Shown: positions 17,633 to 26,331 of the stretch, piece by piece
Position numbering within the stretch: position 1 is the stretch's first letter
Layout: the number at the start of each line of letters is the position of its first letter
Assembly: GCA_900555075.1 (NCBI GenBank)
Contig: USJO01000005.1
Span: 1 to 49,349 of the forward strand
Direction of reading: 5' to 3'
DNA length: 49,349 nt
Source of the DNA: an uncultured Clostridium sp.
GTDB taxonomy: Bacteria; Bacillota; Clostridia; TANB77; CAG-508
Position numbers and translations under genes: made by a program
The notes under the pieces: generated by a model
Databases searched by the model: none
What the model saw: only the letters and a program-made list of their open reading frames with translations
Told to the model about the DNA's origin: nothing

Positions 17633-18774
17633 ATGAAATATTAGAAAAAGCAAAACAAAATATGTTATTAAAGGAAAAAGATTTATCACCATTTGCTTGT
17701 AAATCAGAAGAAGGAGTATGGCTAAAGGAGGATATTGAAGACATAAGACCAATATTTTATAGGGACATAGACAGAATAATACACTCATCAGGCTATACAA
17801 GATATATAGATAAAACACAAGTATATTCATTTATTCAAAATGACCATATAACACGTAGAGTTTTGCATGTTCAATTAGTCTCAAAAATAGCAAGAACGAT
17901 AGGTAGGAGCTTAAGACTAAATGAGGACTTAATAGAAGCAATTGCACTAGGACATGATATAGGACATACACCATTTGGGCATAAAGGCGAAAGTTTGTTA
18001 AATTCAATATGTAAAAAGGAAAACATAGGATACTTCTGTCACAATGCTCAAAGTGTAAGAATATTGCAAGACATAGAAGGTTTAAATATTAGTATGCAAA
18101 CATTAGATGGAATTTTAGCACACAATGGAGAAATACTAAAAAACAGATATGAACATAATACAAACAAAACACGTGAGGAATTTGAAAAAGATTTATATAA
18201 TGCTTTCCACGTAGATGATTACAGCAGAAAAATAATACCAATAACAATAGAAGGAAGTGTAGTAAGGCTATCAGACGTAATTGCATATATAGGTAGAGAC
18301 ATAGAAGATGCAATAATTCTAGGAATAGTAGAAAGAGATGAAATACCGGAACTTCCAAGAAAGATAATAGGTAATAATAACAGACAAATAATAGATACAT
18401 TAATTAAAGACGTAATAATAAATAGCTTTGAAAAACCATACTTAAATTTCTCAAATGATGTATTTGAAGCTTTAATAGAATTACAGAACTGGAATTATGA
18501 AAAAATATACAATTCAGAAAAAGCAAATTTAAACTACGACAAAATAGAAAAAATGTTTATAAAATTATACTATTATTATTTGAATAAACTAGGGGAAGTA
18601 GATGTAAAAGATGAGTTGCACAGAAGTACAATAACCTCTTCAGAAAGAATATTATATCATTTTGTAAACAAAATGATGGAAAAGCCAAATGAGAATATAA
18701 AACGAGTAATAATAGACTATATAGCAGGACAGACCGATAAATTCTTTTTAAATGAGTGTGAATTATATTTATAA
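17629..18774 (+). CDS. Deoxyguanosinetriphosphate triphosphohydrolase-like HD protein
   Basis: HD-domain nucleotide hydrolase (381 aa) of the dGTPase-like family, which removes triphosphate from dNTPs and helps control dNTP pools. The N-terminal HTRRVLHVQLVS-type segment and the metal motif GHDIGHTPFGHKGE (His109, Asp110) are clear. Asp in RLSDVIAYIGRD supplies the last ligand. Members without the full Dgt insert are common in Bacillota, and their preferred dNTP is not predictable. Co-transcribed with the rhodanese gene, followed by a strong terminator. Confidence 0.9.
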   Translation: MNEILEKAKQNMLLKEKDLSPFACKSEEGVWLKEDIEDIRPIFYRDIDRIIHSSGYTRYIDKTQVYSFIQNDHITRRVLHVQLVSKIARTIGRSLRLNEDLIEAIALGHDIGHTPFGHKGESLLNSICKKENIGYFCHNAQSVRILQDIEGLNISMQTLDGILAHNGEILKNRYEHNTNKTREEFEKDLYNAFHVDDYSRKIIPITIEGSVVRLSDVIAYIGRDIEDAIILGIVERDEIPELPRKIIGNNNRQIIDTLIKDVIINSFEKPYLNFSNDVFEALIELQNWNYEKIYNSEKANLNYDKIEKMFIKLYYYYLNKLGEVDVKDELHRSTITSSERILYHFVNKMMEKPNENIKRVIIDYIAGQTDKFFLNECELYL

Positions 18775-18798
18775 GGATTACGAAAATATTACATTTTA

Positions 18799-18839
18799 GT
18801 TACAAAATGCAAAAAAGTATTGCATTTTGTAACTTTTTT
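18799..18839 (+). terminator. Strong rho-independent terminator
   Basis: GTTACAAAATGCAA (18799-18812) pairs perfectly with TTGCATTTTGTAAC (18820-18833), followed by six Ts. Confidence 0.95.
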
Positions 18840-18865
18840 GTATAAAATAATCTTAAGAATATAAT
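18838..18865 (+). promoter_or_regulatory. Probable promoter of the papain-like protease gene
   Basis: TTGTAT (18838-18843) and TATAAT (18860-18865) with a 16-base spacer, immediately after the terminator T-run. Confidence 0.65.
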
Positions 18866-18892
18866 GTCTAAAAAAAGGTTAGGAGAATTATT

Positions 18893-21800
18893 ATGAAAAA
18901 AGTTAGAAAAGTATTTATATCATTAGCTATTTTAATAGTTTTATTAACAGGGAAAAAGGTATTTGCAAGTGAAATAGTAAATTTAATACAGCCAGTTGAA
19001 ATGACAGAAGAATACAAGGAATGGTTAAACCTTCCAGAGGAAGAAAGAAAAAAAGTAATACAACCACGTACTTATGAAATACCAAAGACAAAAACGAGAG
19101 TTCAAAATCCAATAAACTGGGCAAGCTCTTTAAAAGGTACTTTAGAAACAAAATATGATTTAAGAAGTGCTATACCAGAAAACTTAACAATAAGAAATCA
19201 ACAACAAACAAATAGTTGTTGGACATTTGCTGTAATGTCTTCACTAGAAACAAATTTAGCATTATACAACCATAAAAATAACTTATCAACTAAAACGTAT
19301 AATTTTTCAGAAAGACATATGGTATATGCTACAAATAGAGTTTTTGCAAATAACGAAATAAATGAATATGGATTCAACAAAGGAGCTAGTGATGGAGGAA
19401 ACTATTACCTTGCCTCTGCGTATTTAACAAATGGTCAAGGAGCAATAGAAGAAAGCCAAATGCCATTTGAAAATGATGAAAGTTTAATAGAATTAAGTCA
19501 AATACAAAATAAGAATGTAGTTACACAACTATATGATACGATTGAATTCCCTTCATACAATATAAGTGAAGATACAACAGAAATAAAAAGACAAATAAAA
19601 GAGCATATACTAAAATATGGGTCAGTATATGCATCAATTCATGGTGCACAAATATTATCAGATTACTATAATGCCTCAACAGGTGCTTTGTATTGTGATA
19701 ATACCACCAATTGCCCTACAAACCATGCAGTTTCTATTGTAGGATGGGATGATAATTATAGCACATCAAATTTCAATGCTTCTCACAGACCTCAAAATAA
19801 TGGCGCATGGATTATTAGAAATTCGTGGGGTGTAGATGTTGGAGACCAAGGATTCATGTATGTTTCGTATGAAGATGTTAATGTTTATTCAGCTCTTTTT
19901 GGAGTTATAAAAGCATCAGACAAAATCGATTATGAAAAAATTTACCAATATAACTATTTAGGATATGACATTCCTTTTACCTTTCCAAGTAATGAATTAT
20001 ATTTAGGAACCATATTTAATAGAGAATCTTCAGAACCAGAATATATAACACAAATAGCAATAAATGCACCAGAAACGTATAAATGTACAGTATATATTAA
20101 TCAAAATGGAGCTAGTATGGACAAAAACAGTTTAAAAAAAGTAGAACTAAAAGCAGGAGAAACAGAAACTTTTGATGCTGGATACCATACATTAGAATTT
20201 CTAAATCCAATGGCAATTAATAATGATACTTTTGCAATAGTAGTAAAAATAGAAGGAACAAGAAACTCCGAGATTTATGTCGCAGCAGAAATGCCCTATG
20301 CTGGAAGCTTTTTTGAATCAGTTCAAGTTGAGAGTGGAAAATGTTTTTATACAACGCCTAATCAATTTGAAACAAACAGTTGGGTAGACCTTTCTAAACT
20401 ATCAGAGATGAATAGTAGATTGCCTGACTTTGATACTACAATAAAAGCATTTACTGTAAGTCAAATAGAAAATGATATACTAGAGACACTAGAAATAACC
20501 ACTCCACCAACTAAAACAACATACTTTGAAGGAGAAGATTTTGATAAAACAGGAATGGAGGTTACAGCAACATATAAAAGTGGATTAAGAGCAAAGATAG
20601 TAGGATATGGTATTGAAAATGGAACAAATTTACAAGTAGGACAATCTAATGTAACAATCACATATGAGGGTATATCAGTAAATCAACCTATAACAGTAGA
20701 AAGAGATACTGTTGCAAGTATAAGAATAAAAACCCCACCAACTAAAACTACATATTTAGCAGGACATAGTTTTGATAAAACAGGAATGGTGGTTGAAGCA
20801 GTTTATAAAAGCGGTGCAGTAAAAGAAATAACAGACTATACAATAGAAAATGGACAAAGTTTAAAGAACGGGCAAACATCAGTAACAATAAGTTACGAAG
20901 AGAAAAAGATTGAACAAGCAGTAACTGTAGAGCCAAACCCAGTAATAAAAATTGAAATAACAAAAGAACCAGATAAAGTAAAATATACTGTTGGTCAAAA
21001 CTTTGATGCAACAGGAATGAAGGTTATAGCAACGTACGAGGATGGAACAGAATTGGAAATAACGGATTATACAATAGAAAATGGAAACAGCTTAACTCTA
21101 GGACAAACGAACATAACAATAAGATTTGAAAACAAAACAACAACACAGGAAATAACAGTTGAAGCAAGAAAGGTTTCAAGTATATCAGTAAAAAAATTAC
21201 CAAACAAGGTTTCATATATTATGAATAAGGAAAATTTAGACGTAACAGGAGGGATTATAGAAGTTACATATGAGGATGGCTATAAGGAAGATATACCTAT
21301 GACTGATGAGCAAGTAAACATAGAAGGATTTAACAATACTCAAAAAAAGGTTATTACATTAACTGTAACATACCAATCAAAAGAAACAACATTTGATGTT
21401 GAAATAAAAGAAGATAAAATAGGTATAGATTCAAAAGATAAACCAGAAAATTCAAACTTTGACAATTCAAGAAGTCTTGTAAAGAAGATAAAAGCATATT
21501 TTTTCTCTGACCCAGCACAGAATGAGTATATGTTGCTAGATATGGAGGTTTTAGATATTGTAAGAAACCTAAACAATGACCAATATGAATATTATTACTA
21601 CTTATCAGCAAACCAAGCAGAATCTAATATAACAGACTGGGTTAAGATAACAGAAGAACAAACAAATTCTAACAAGTTAAAATTTTCAATAGATACAAAT
21701 GACATAGCAAACTATAATGAAATTGCAAAGGCTAATGTACTATATTTATATGTAAAAGAAGTAGCAATTAAAGGTGGAAATCAAAAGGCAGTAACATCAA

Positions 21801-22030
21801 AAGCTATGATAGTAAAAGATGTAGAGACAACTGAAGTATATAAAGATGGAAAGCTAGTTAAAGAGGAACAACAAAACTCTAATAATAATGATAAAAAGAA
21901 AGATGAAACAATATCAAAAACAGTAATACCAAATGCAGGTATAAAAGTAACAATACTAATTTCTATATCAATTATTGCTGTAATAGGAACAATTAAATAT
22001 ATTAAATATAGAAAAATGAAGGAAATATAG
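18893..22030 (+). CDS. Cell-surface papain-like (C1) protease with Ig-like repeats
   Basis: Large exported protein (1045 aa). A signal peptide covers about residues 1-26 (ending VFASE). The C1A protease domain has the oxyanion Gln and Cys in NQQQTNSCWTF (Cys109), His278 in NHAVSIVGWDD, and Asn310 in IRNSWG, so the triad is complete. A lectin-like beta domain follows to about 520. Four Ig-like (Big_3 type) repeats of about 75 residues run from about 525 to 835, each starting like I-PPTKTTY and containing FDxTGM. The C-terminus has IPNAG (1012-1016), a membrane segment and a basic tail, which looks like a variant sortase signal. A role in surface proteolysis or adhesion is inference. Its own promoter and terminator make it monocistronic. 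Confidence 0.88.
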   Translation: MKKVRKVFISLAILIVLLTGKKVFASEIVNLIQPVEMTEEYKEWLNLPEEERKKVIQPRTYEIPKTKTRVQNPINWASSLKGTLETKYDLRSAIPENLTIRNQQQTNSCWTFAVMSSLETNLALYNHKNNLSTKTYNFSERHMVYATNRVFANNEINEYGFNKGASDGGNYYLASAYLTNGQGAIEESQMPFENDESLIELSQIQNKNVVTQLYDTIEFPSYNISEDTTEIKRQIKEHILKYGSVYASIHGAQILSDYYNASTGALYCDNTTNCPTNHAVSIVGWDDNYSTSNFNASHRPQNNGAWIIRNSWGVDVGDQGFMYVSYEDVNVYSALFGVIKASDKIDYEKIYQYNYLGYDIPFTFPSNELYLGTIFNRESSEPEYITQIAINAPETYKCTVYINQNGASMDKNSLKKVELKAGETETFDAGYHTLEFLNPMAINNDTFAIVVKIEGTRNSEIYVAAEMPYAGSFFESVQVESGKCFYTTPNQFETNSWVDLSKLSEMNSRLPDFDTTIKAFTVSQIENDILETLEITTPPTKTTYFEGEDFDKTGMEVTATYKSGLRAKIVGYGIENGTNLQVGQSNVTITYEGISVNQPITVERDTVASIRIKTPPTKTTYLAGHSFDKTGMVVEAVYKSGAVKEITDYTIENGQSLKNGQTSVTISYEEKKIEQAVTVEPNPVIKIEITKEPDKVKYTVGQNFDATGMKVIATYEDGTELEITDYTIENGNSLTLGQTNITIRFENKTTTQEITVEARKVSSISVKKLPNKVSYIMNKENLDVTGGIIEVTYEDGYKEDIPMTDEQVNIEGFNNTQKKVITLTVTYQSKETTFDVEIKEDKIGIDSKDKPENSNFDNSRSLVKKIKAYFFSDPAQNEYMLLDMEVLDIVRNLNNDQYEYYYYLSANQAESNITDWVKITEEQTNSNKLKFSIDTNDIANYNEIAKANVLYLYVKEVAIKGGNQKAVTSKAMIVKDVETTEVYKDGKLVKEEQQNSNNNDKKKDETISKTVIPNAGIKVTILISISIIAVIGTIKYIKYRKMKEI

Positions 22031-22058
22031 TAATATTAAAAACTAAAATAAAAATGAT

Positions 22059-22106
22059 GGGAATAAAGTAAGCTACAAAAGTTTACTTTATATCCTGTCT
22101 TTTTTC
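22059..22106 (+). terminator. Terminator after the surface protease gene
   Basis: GG-A-ATAAAGTAA pairs with TTACTTTAT-A-TCC around a short loop, and a T-rich run (22100-22105) follows. Confidence 0.75.
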
Positions 22107-22156
22107 GCCAAAACTTCTCATATTTCATCGAAGGAAAAAGAAATTAAAACTAGAAT
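22104..22156 (+). promoter_or_regulatory. Candidate Spo0A box and sigma-H promoter of the spoIIA operon
   Basis: TTCGCCA at 22104-22110 is the complement of TGGCGAA, matching the Spo0A box TGNCGAA. GAAGGAAAA at 22130-22138 fits the sigma-H -35 pattern RNAGGAWWW. GAAT at 22153-22156 is placed as a -10 with an 11-base spacer, with one mismatch. In Bacillus spoIIA is under Spo0A and sigma-H, so the position is apt. Short motifs in AT-rich DNA can arise by chance. Confidence 0.5.
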
Positions 22157-22189
22157 ATATAAGGTATATGAAAAGTAGGAGGGATTAGT

Positions 22190-22531
22190 TTGAAGGCGGT
22201 ATATAATGAAAAGGACAAGCTATTAACACTCAAAATAACAGAAGAAATAGATCATCACACATCAGAGAAAATAAGGACAAGAGCAGATTTTGAAATACAA
22301 AAATACATACCAAAACAATTAATTATGGATTTTGAAAATGTAAATTTTATGGATAGCGCAGGTATTGGAATGATTTTAGGCAGATATAAAATGATTTCAA
22401 TGTTTGGTGGCAAAATGAATATGATAAATGTAAAACCAAGCGTAAAAAAAGTATTTGAAATGGCAGGAATAACAAAAATAATACCAATAATAGGGGAACA
22501 AGGAGGAACAAAAATTGGAAAATATGTATGA
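22190..22531 (+). CDS. spoIIAA: Anti-sigma F factor antagonist
   Basis: STAS-domain anti-anti-sigma factor (113 aa). In its unphosphorylated form it captures SpoIIAB and frees sigma F in the forespore. The phosphorylated serine is Ser56 in NFMDSAGIGMILGRY, equivalent to Ser58 of Bacillus subtilis. The start is TTG 22190 behind AGGAGG. The next gene overlaps its end by 17 bases. Confidence 0.95.
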   Translation: MKAVYNEKDKLLTLKITEEIDHHTSEKIRTRADFEIQKYIPKQLIMDFENVNFMDSAGIGMILGRYKMISMFGGKMNMINVKPSVKKVFEMAGITKIIPIIGEQGGTKIGKYV

Positions 22532-22946
22532 TAATAAAATGAAACTAGAGTTTATAAGTAAATCTACCAATGAGGCATTTGCAAGAATTACAGTAGCAAG
22601 TTTTGCTTCACAATTAGACCCAAGCATAGAGGAAATATCAGATATAAAAACAGCTGTGTCAGAAGCAGTTACAAATTGCATAATACATGGTTATGAAGAC
22701 AAGCTAGGAATAATAAAAATAGAATGTACACTGTTTAGAAATTCAATAGAGATAGTAATTAGCGATAATGGAAAAGGAATAGAAAATATAGAAAAGGCCA
22801 AAGAACCTTTGTACACCACAAAACCAGAGCTAGAGAGGTCTGGAATGGGATTTACAATAATGGAGAGCTTTATGGATGAGCTAAAGGTAGAATCTAATCT
22901 CGGAATAGGTACAAAAATTACTATGAAAAAGGTAATTAAAAATTAA
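22515..22946 (+). CDS. spoIIAB: Anti-sigma F factor, serine protein kinase
   Basis: GHKL-fold kinase and anti-sigma factor (143 aa) that binds sigma F and phosphorylates SpoIIAA. The ATP site has the N box EAVTNCIIHGYE, DNGKGI and GMGFTIM. It begins at TTG 22515, 10 bases after AGGAGG at about 22499-22504; an in-frame ATG at 22524 would be more distant from it. It lies between spoIIAA and sigF in the canonical order. Confidence 0.95.
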   Translation: MENMYDNKMKLEFISKSTNEAFARITVASFASQLDPSIEEISDIKTAVSEAVTNCIIHGYEDKLGIIKIECTLFRNSIEIVISDNGKGIENIEKAKEPLYTTKPELERSGMGFTIMESFMDELKVESNLGIGTKITMKKVIKN

Positions 22947-22957
22947 ACGGAGGAAAT

Positions 22958-23675
22958 ATGTACGAGGTAGAAACAGAAGATATTATAAAGGCTCAAAATA
23001 AATCAAAAGAGGCACTAGACAAACTGGTACAAGCAAATACAGGTTTAATTTGGAGCATAGTAAAAAGATTTTCTGGAAGAGGATACGCAGGAGAAGACTT
23101 ATATCAAATAGGATGTATAGGTTTAATAAAGGCAATTCAGCGATTCGATATAAGCTATAATGTACGAATATCAACATATGCTGTGCCATATATTATTCGG
23201 AGAGATAAAAAGATTTATAAGAGATGATGGACCAATAAAAATAAGTAGAAGCATAAAGGAATTGGCAACAAAAATAAACGAACTTCAAAGGCAAAATGCA
23301 AATAAAACAGGAGAAGAATTGAAAGTAAGCGAACTTGCTAGAAGATTAAAGGTTACAAATGAAGAAATAATAGAAGCGCAAGAAGCAATTAGAAAACCAG
23401 AATCAATAGATGAGGAGGCATATGATGATTCAAAAGGAGAAACAAGAATTGCAAAAATTAGTACAAATAAAGATGAAACAGGAATTGTAATAAACAGAAT
23501 ATGTATTAAGGAACTACTAGATGAATTAGAAGAAAGGGAAAGAAAAATTATAATTCTAAGATATTTCAAAGAAAAAACTCAAATGCAAGTAGCTCAAATG
23601 CTTGGAATAACTCAAGTTCAGGTATCAAGAATTGAAAAGAAAATATTACTAAAAATGCGCCAGAAAATTGCTTAA
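22958..23675 (+). CDS. sigF: Forespore RNA polymerase sigma factor F, one CGG +1 shift
   Basis: Sigma-70 family factor that starts forespore gene expression. The first 80 codons are in one frame (22958-23197) and the remaining 158 in the next (23199-23675). Omitting C23198 gives 238 aa, normal for SigF. The join falls inside the most conserved stretch of region 2, restoring PYIIGEIKRFIRDDGPIK, with the glycine and GEI-RF seen in Bacillus SigF. Region 4 helix-turn-helix sequence (QVAQMLGITQVQVSRIEKK) follows. Without a shift the product stops at 23227 before the region 2.4 DNA-binding part and would be inactive. AACGGAGGAAAT precedes the ATG. Confidence 0.96.
23198..23201 (+). other. +1 frameshift site CGGA in sigF
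   Basis: Codon context ATT-CGG-A. Skipping C23198 gives P-Y-I-I-G-E-I-K-R-F-I-R-D-D-G, an essentially invariant SigF segment, so the glycine assignment is very secure. Confidence 0.96.
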
Positions 23676-23690
23676 AAAAAGGAGGAAATT

Positions 23691-24695
23691 TTGAGAAGAA
23701 TTATAGTATATATTTTATGTTTTGTAGTTTTATGTTTTATACTTCCAATAATATTTACTAAAAGACCACAAACAGTGAAAATGTCAAATCCAACTCTAGC
23801 AGAAGAAAATCAAGAGAAAAAGGAAGAAAAGTCAGAACCATATACGTATAAAAATTATGCAAATGTAAAATTATTACATAGTAAAACAGGAGAAGTTCAA
23901 GAACTTAATATGGACGAATATTTATATGGTGTAGTATCAGCAGAGATGCCAGCAAATTATGAAATAGAGGCATTAAAAGCACAAGCAATAGTTGCTAGAA
24001 CTTATACAGCATATAAAATATCTAAAGGTAGCAAGCATGGAGATGCAGACATATGTGATGACTCAAAGTGTTGCCAGGCATGGATTTCAAAAGAAAGCAG
24101 ATTTGAAAAATGGAATGAAGCAGATAGAGAAAACAACTGGGACAAAATTACCACAGCTGTAAATGAAACAGCAGGAAAGATAATTACATATAATGGAGAA
24201 CCAATAAACGCATTTTTCCATTCAAGTAGTGGGGGAATAACAGAAACAGCTGCAAATGTGTGGGGAGGAGGAGATTACCCATATTTGCAAAGTGTAGAAA
24301 CAACAGGTGAAGATGTATATACACAATATGCATCAACAGTAACATTAACTAAAGAGGAAGTTTTACAGAAAATACAAGACACGCACCCTGAAGTAGTTAT
24401 AGATTGGAATACAGAAAATCCAATACAAATAACCGAATATACTGAAAGTGGAAGAGTAAAAACAGTACAGTTTGGTAATGTAAGCATGGCAGGAGTAGAA
24501 GCAAGAACAATATTTGGTTTAAAATCTGCAAAGTTTAGTATAGAGGTTAGTGAAAATGTTACCTTTAATGTTACCGGCTATGGGCATGGGGTTGGACTTA
24601 GTCAAACGGGAGCAGATGCAATGGCAAAGACAGGGTTTACGGCTGAGCAAATAATAAATCACTATTATACAGATGTAAAAATAGAAAATATTTGA
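23691..24695 (+). CDS. spoIID: Stage II sporulation protein D
   Basis: Lytic transglycosylase (334 aa) that cleaves denuded glycan during engulfment. A membrane anchor is at about 3-22. The SpoIID domain has the catalytic Glu85 in VVSAEMPANYEIEALKAQA, ARTYT, SSSGGITE and the C-terminal GYGHGVGLSQTGADAMA. The start is TTG 23691 behind AAAGGAGG, 15 bases after sigF. Its place after sigF fits a sporulation cluster. Confidence 0.95.
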   Translation: MRRIIVYILCFVVLCFILPIIFTKRPQTVKMSNPTLAEENQEKKEEKSEPYTYKNYANVKLLHSKTGEVQELNMDEYLYGVVSAEMPANYEIEALKAQAIVARTYTAYKISKGSKHGDADICDDSKCCQAWISKESRFEKWNEADRENNWDKITTAVNETAGKIITYNGEPINAFFHSSSGGITETAANVWGGGDYPYLQSVETTGEDVYTQYASTVTLTKEEVLQKIQDTHPEVVIDWNTENPIQITEYTESGRVKTVQFGNVSMAGVEARTIFGLKSAKFSIEVSENVTFNVTGYGHGVGLSQTGADAMAKTGFTAEQIINHYYTDVKIENI

Positions 24696-24754
24696 ATAAA
24701 AACTAAAAATTGGGTACATAATTAAACTAAAGAAAATAAAAGGAGGAATACAAA

Positions 24755-25513
24755 GTGAGAAGGAAAATGAATAGTGATTTAAAAAAGATATTAATAATTT
24801 ATGGAGGTATACTATTAGTTTTAATTATAACGTGTGTTACAGTATATATTGTATATAATAACAAGATTAAAGAAACAGCAAGGCAAAGTTTATTAGCAAC
24901 AGAAAAAATTACAGAATTAGTACCAAACAGTAATGGTCTAGAACAAGCAAGTACAGACTTAAGCAAAACAATTAATGAAATAGTTGAGGAAACCACAAAT
25001 CAAATAGTAGAAAATGAAGAACAACAAACAAATACAGAGCTAGAAAACAACCAAACACAAGACCAAGAAAGTCAACCCAAAACAATTGTAGAAGAACCTG
25101 TAAAAGAATTAGAATTTATGTATCCAGTAGAAGGAGAGATATTAAAAGGCTTTGCAATAGATAATTTAGTATATTCAGAAACATTACAAGAATGGATAGT
25201 TCATAAAGGAATAGATATAAAAGCAGCAAGAACAACAGTTGTAAAAGCAGCAGAAGAGGGAAAAGTTGTAGCAATAAAAAATGACCCAAGATATGGTCTA
25301 ACAGTAATAATTGAACATAGAAACGGATTAAAAACAATATATTCAAACCTATTAACAACAGAATTTGTAAAAGAAGGAGAAGAAGTAATAAAAGGTCAAA
25401 GTCTAGGAACTGTGGGAAATTCAGCAGCTTTTGAAATAGCAGATGAGCCACATTTGCATTTTGAAATGACAAAAGATGAAGAAACAGTAGACCCAACATT
25501 ATACTTAAAATAG
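24755..25513 (+). CDS. spoIIQ: SpoIIQ-like M23 peptidase-domain protein
   Basis: Membrane-anchored M23 protein (252 aa). One transmembrane segment is at about 11-33, then an Asn/Glu/Gln-rich linker, then a LytM domain. The zinc ligands seem complete: His150 and Asp154 in HKGID, and His233-Leu-His235 in PHLHFEM. Bacillus SpoIIQ has lost one ligand, whereas clostridial SpoIIQ keeps them. In the forespore SpoIIQ pairs with SpoIIIAH and works with SpoIID. The start is GTG 24755 behind AGGAGGAA. The neighbourhood supports SpoIIQ over a general endopeptidase. Confidence 0.82.
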   Translation: MRRKMNSDLKKILIIYGGILLVLIITCVTVYIVYNNKIKETARQSLLATEKITELVPNSNGLEQASTDLSKTINEIVEETTNQIVENEEQQTNTELENNQTQDQESQPKTIVEEPVKELEFMYPVEGEILKGFAIDNLVYSETLQEWIVHKGIDIKAARTTVVKAAEEGKVVAIKNDPRYGLTVIIEHRNGLKTIYSNLLTTEFVKEGEEVIKGQSLGTVGNSAAFEIADEPHLHFEMTKDEETVDPTLYLK

Positions 25514-25516
25514 AAG

Positions 25517-25540
25517 ACGAGCAATTAGCTCGTTTTTTTT
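25517..25540 (+). terminator. Rho-independent terminator of the sporulation cluster
   Basis: ACGAGC (25517-25522) and GCTCGT (25528-25533) with an AATTA loop, followed by eight Ts. Confidence 0.92.
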
Positions 25541-25620
25541 GCAAAATATGTTTATTTTATTGCAATTTTGTGGTAAAATATTAAAGGTGTGAAAATATTA
25601 AACTCAAAAAGGGAGGTAAT

Positions 25621-26331
25621 ATGTTAGAACTCAAAAATATATGTTTTGAAAGAGATAACAAAAAAATATTAAATAATATAAATTTAAAACTTGATAATGA
25701 TAAGTTTTATGTAATTACAGGCCCAAACGGTTCAGGTAAATCAACACTTGCTAAAATAATAATGGGAATAGACAGACAAGACAGTGGACAAGTAATATTT
25801 AATGGAAAAGATATAAGCAATATGCCAATAAATGAAAGAGCAAATCTTGGGATAGGTTTTGCATTTCAACAACCTGTAAAATTTAAAGGGATAACAGTAT
25901 ATGATTTAATTAAATTATCTGCCAAGAAGGACATAAGCAAAAAGGAAGCTTGCGAAATACTTTCAAAAGTAGGCTTATGTGCAAGAGATTATGTGGATAG
26001 AGAAGTTAATTCATCACTCTCAGGAGGAGAATTAAAAAGAATTGAGATTGCGACAGTTGCAGTAAGAAATTCAAACCTTACAATATTTGATGAGCCAGAA
26101 GCAGGAATAGACTTATGGAGCTTTAATAACCTAATAAAAATATTTGAAGATATGAGAGAATTAACAAAAGGTACAACTATAATAATATCACATCAAGAGA
26201 GAATACTAAATATAGCAGATAAGATTATACTACTAAATAATGGAACAATAGAAAACATAGGAGAAACAAAAGAAATAGTAGGAAAAATTCTATTAAAAAC
26301 AAATTGCTGTAAGTTAGGAGGAAACACCTAA
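25621..26331 (+). CDS. sufC: Fe-S cluster assembly ATPase SufC
   Basis: ABC-type ATPase (236 aa) of the SUF iron-sulfur machinery. Walker A is GPNGSGKS (34-41), the signature LSGGE is at 133-137, and Walker B ends IFDEPEAGID. The AFQQPVKFKG Q-loop stretch is typical of SufC. AGGGAGGTAAT precedes the ATG. The stop codon overlaps the sufB start (TAATG), giving a coupled two-gene unit without sufS, sufU or sufD nearby. Confidence 0.94.
   Translation: MLELKNICFERDNKKILNNINLKLDNDKFYVITGPNGSGKSTLAKIIMGIDRQDSGQVIFNGKDISNMPINERANLGIGFAFQQPVKFKGITVYDLIKLSAKKDISKKEACEILSKVGLCARDYVDREVNSSLSGGELKRIEIATVAVRNSNLTIFDEPEAGIDLWSFNNLIKIFEDMRELTKGTTIIISHQERILNIADKIILLNNGTIENIGETKEIVGKILLKTNCCKLGGNT

Noticed and set aside
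24696..24754. Sigma-F promoter before the spoIIQ-like gene.
   Set aside because: GGGTACATAA is only a partial -10 match and no -35 fits at the proper distance.
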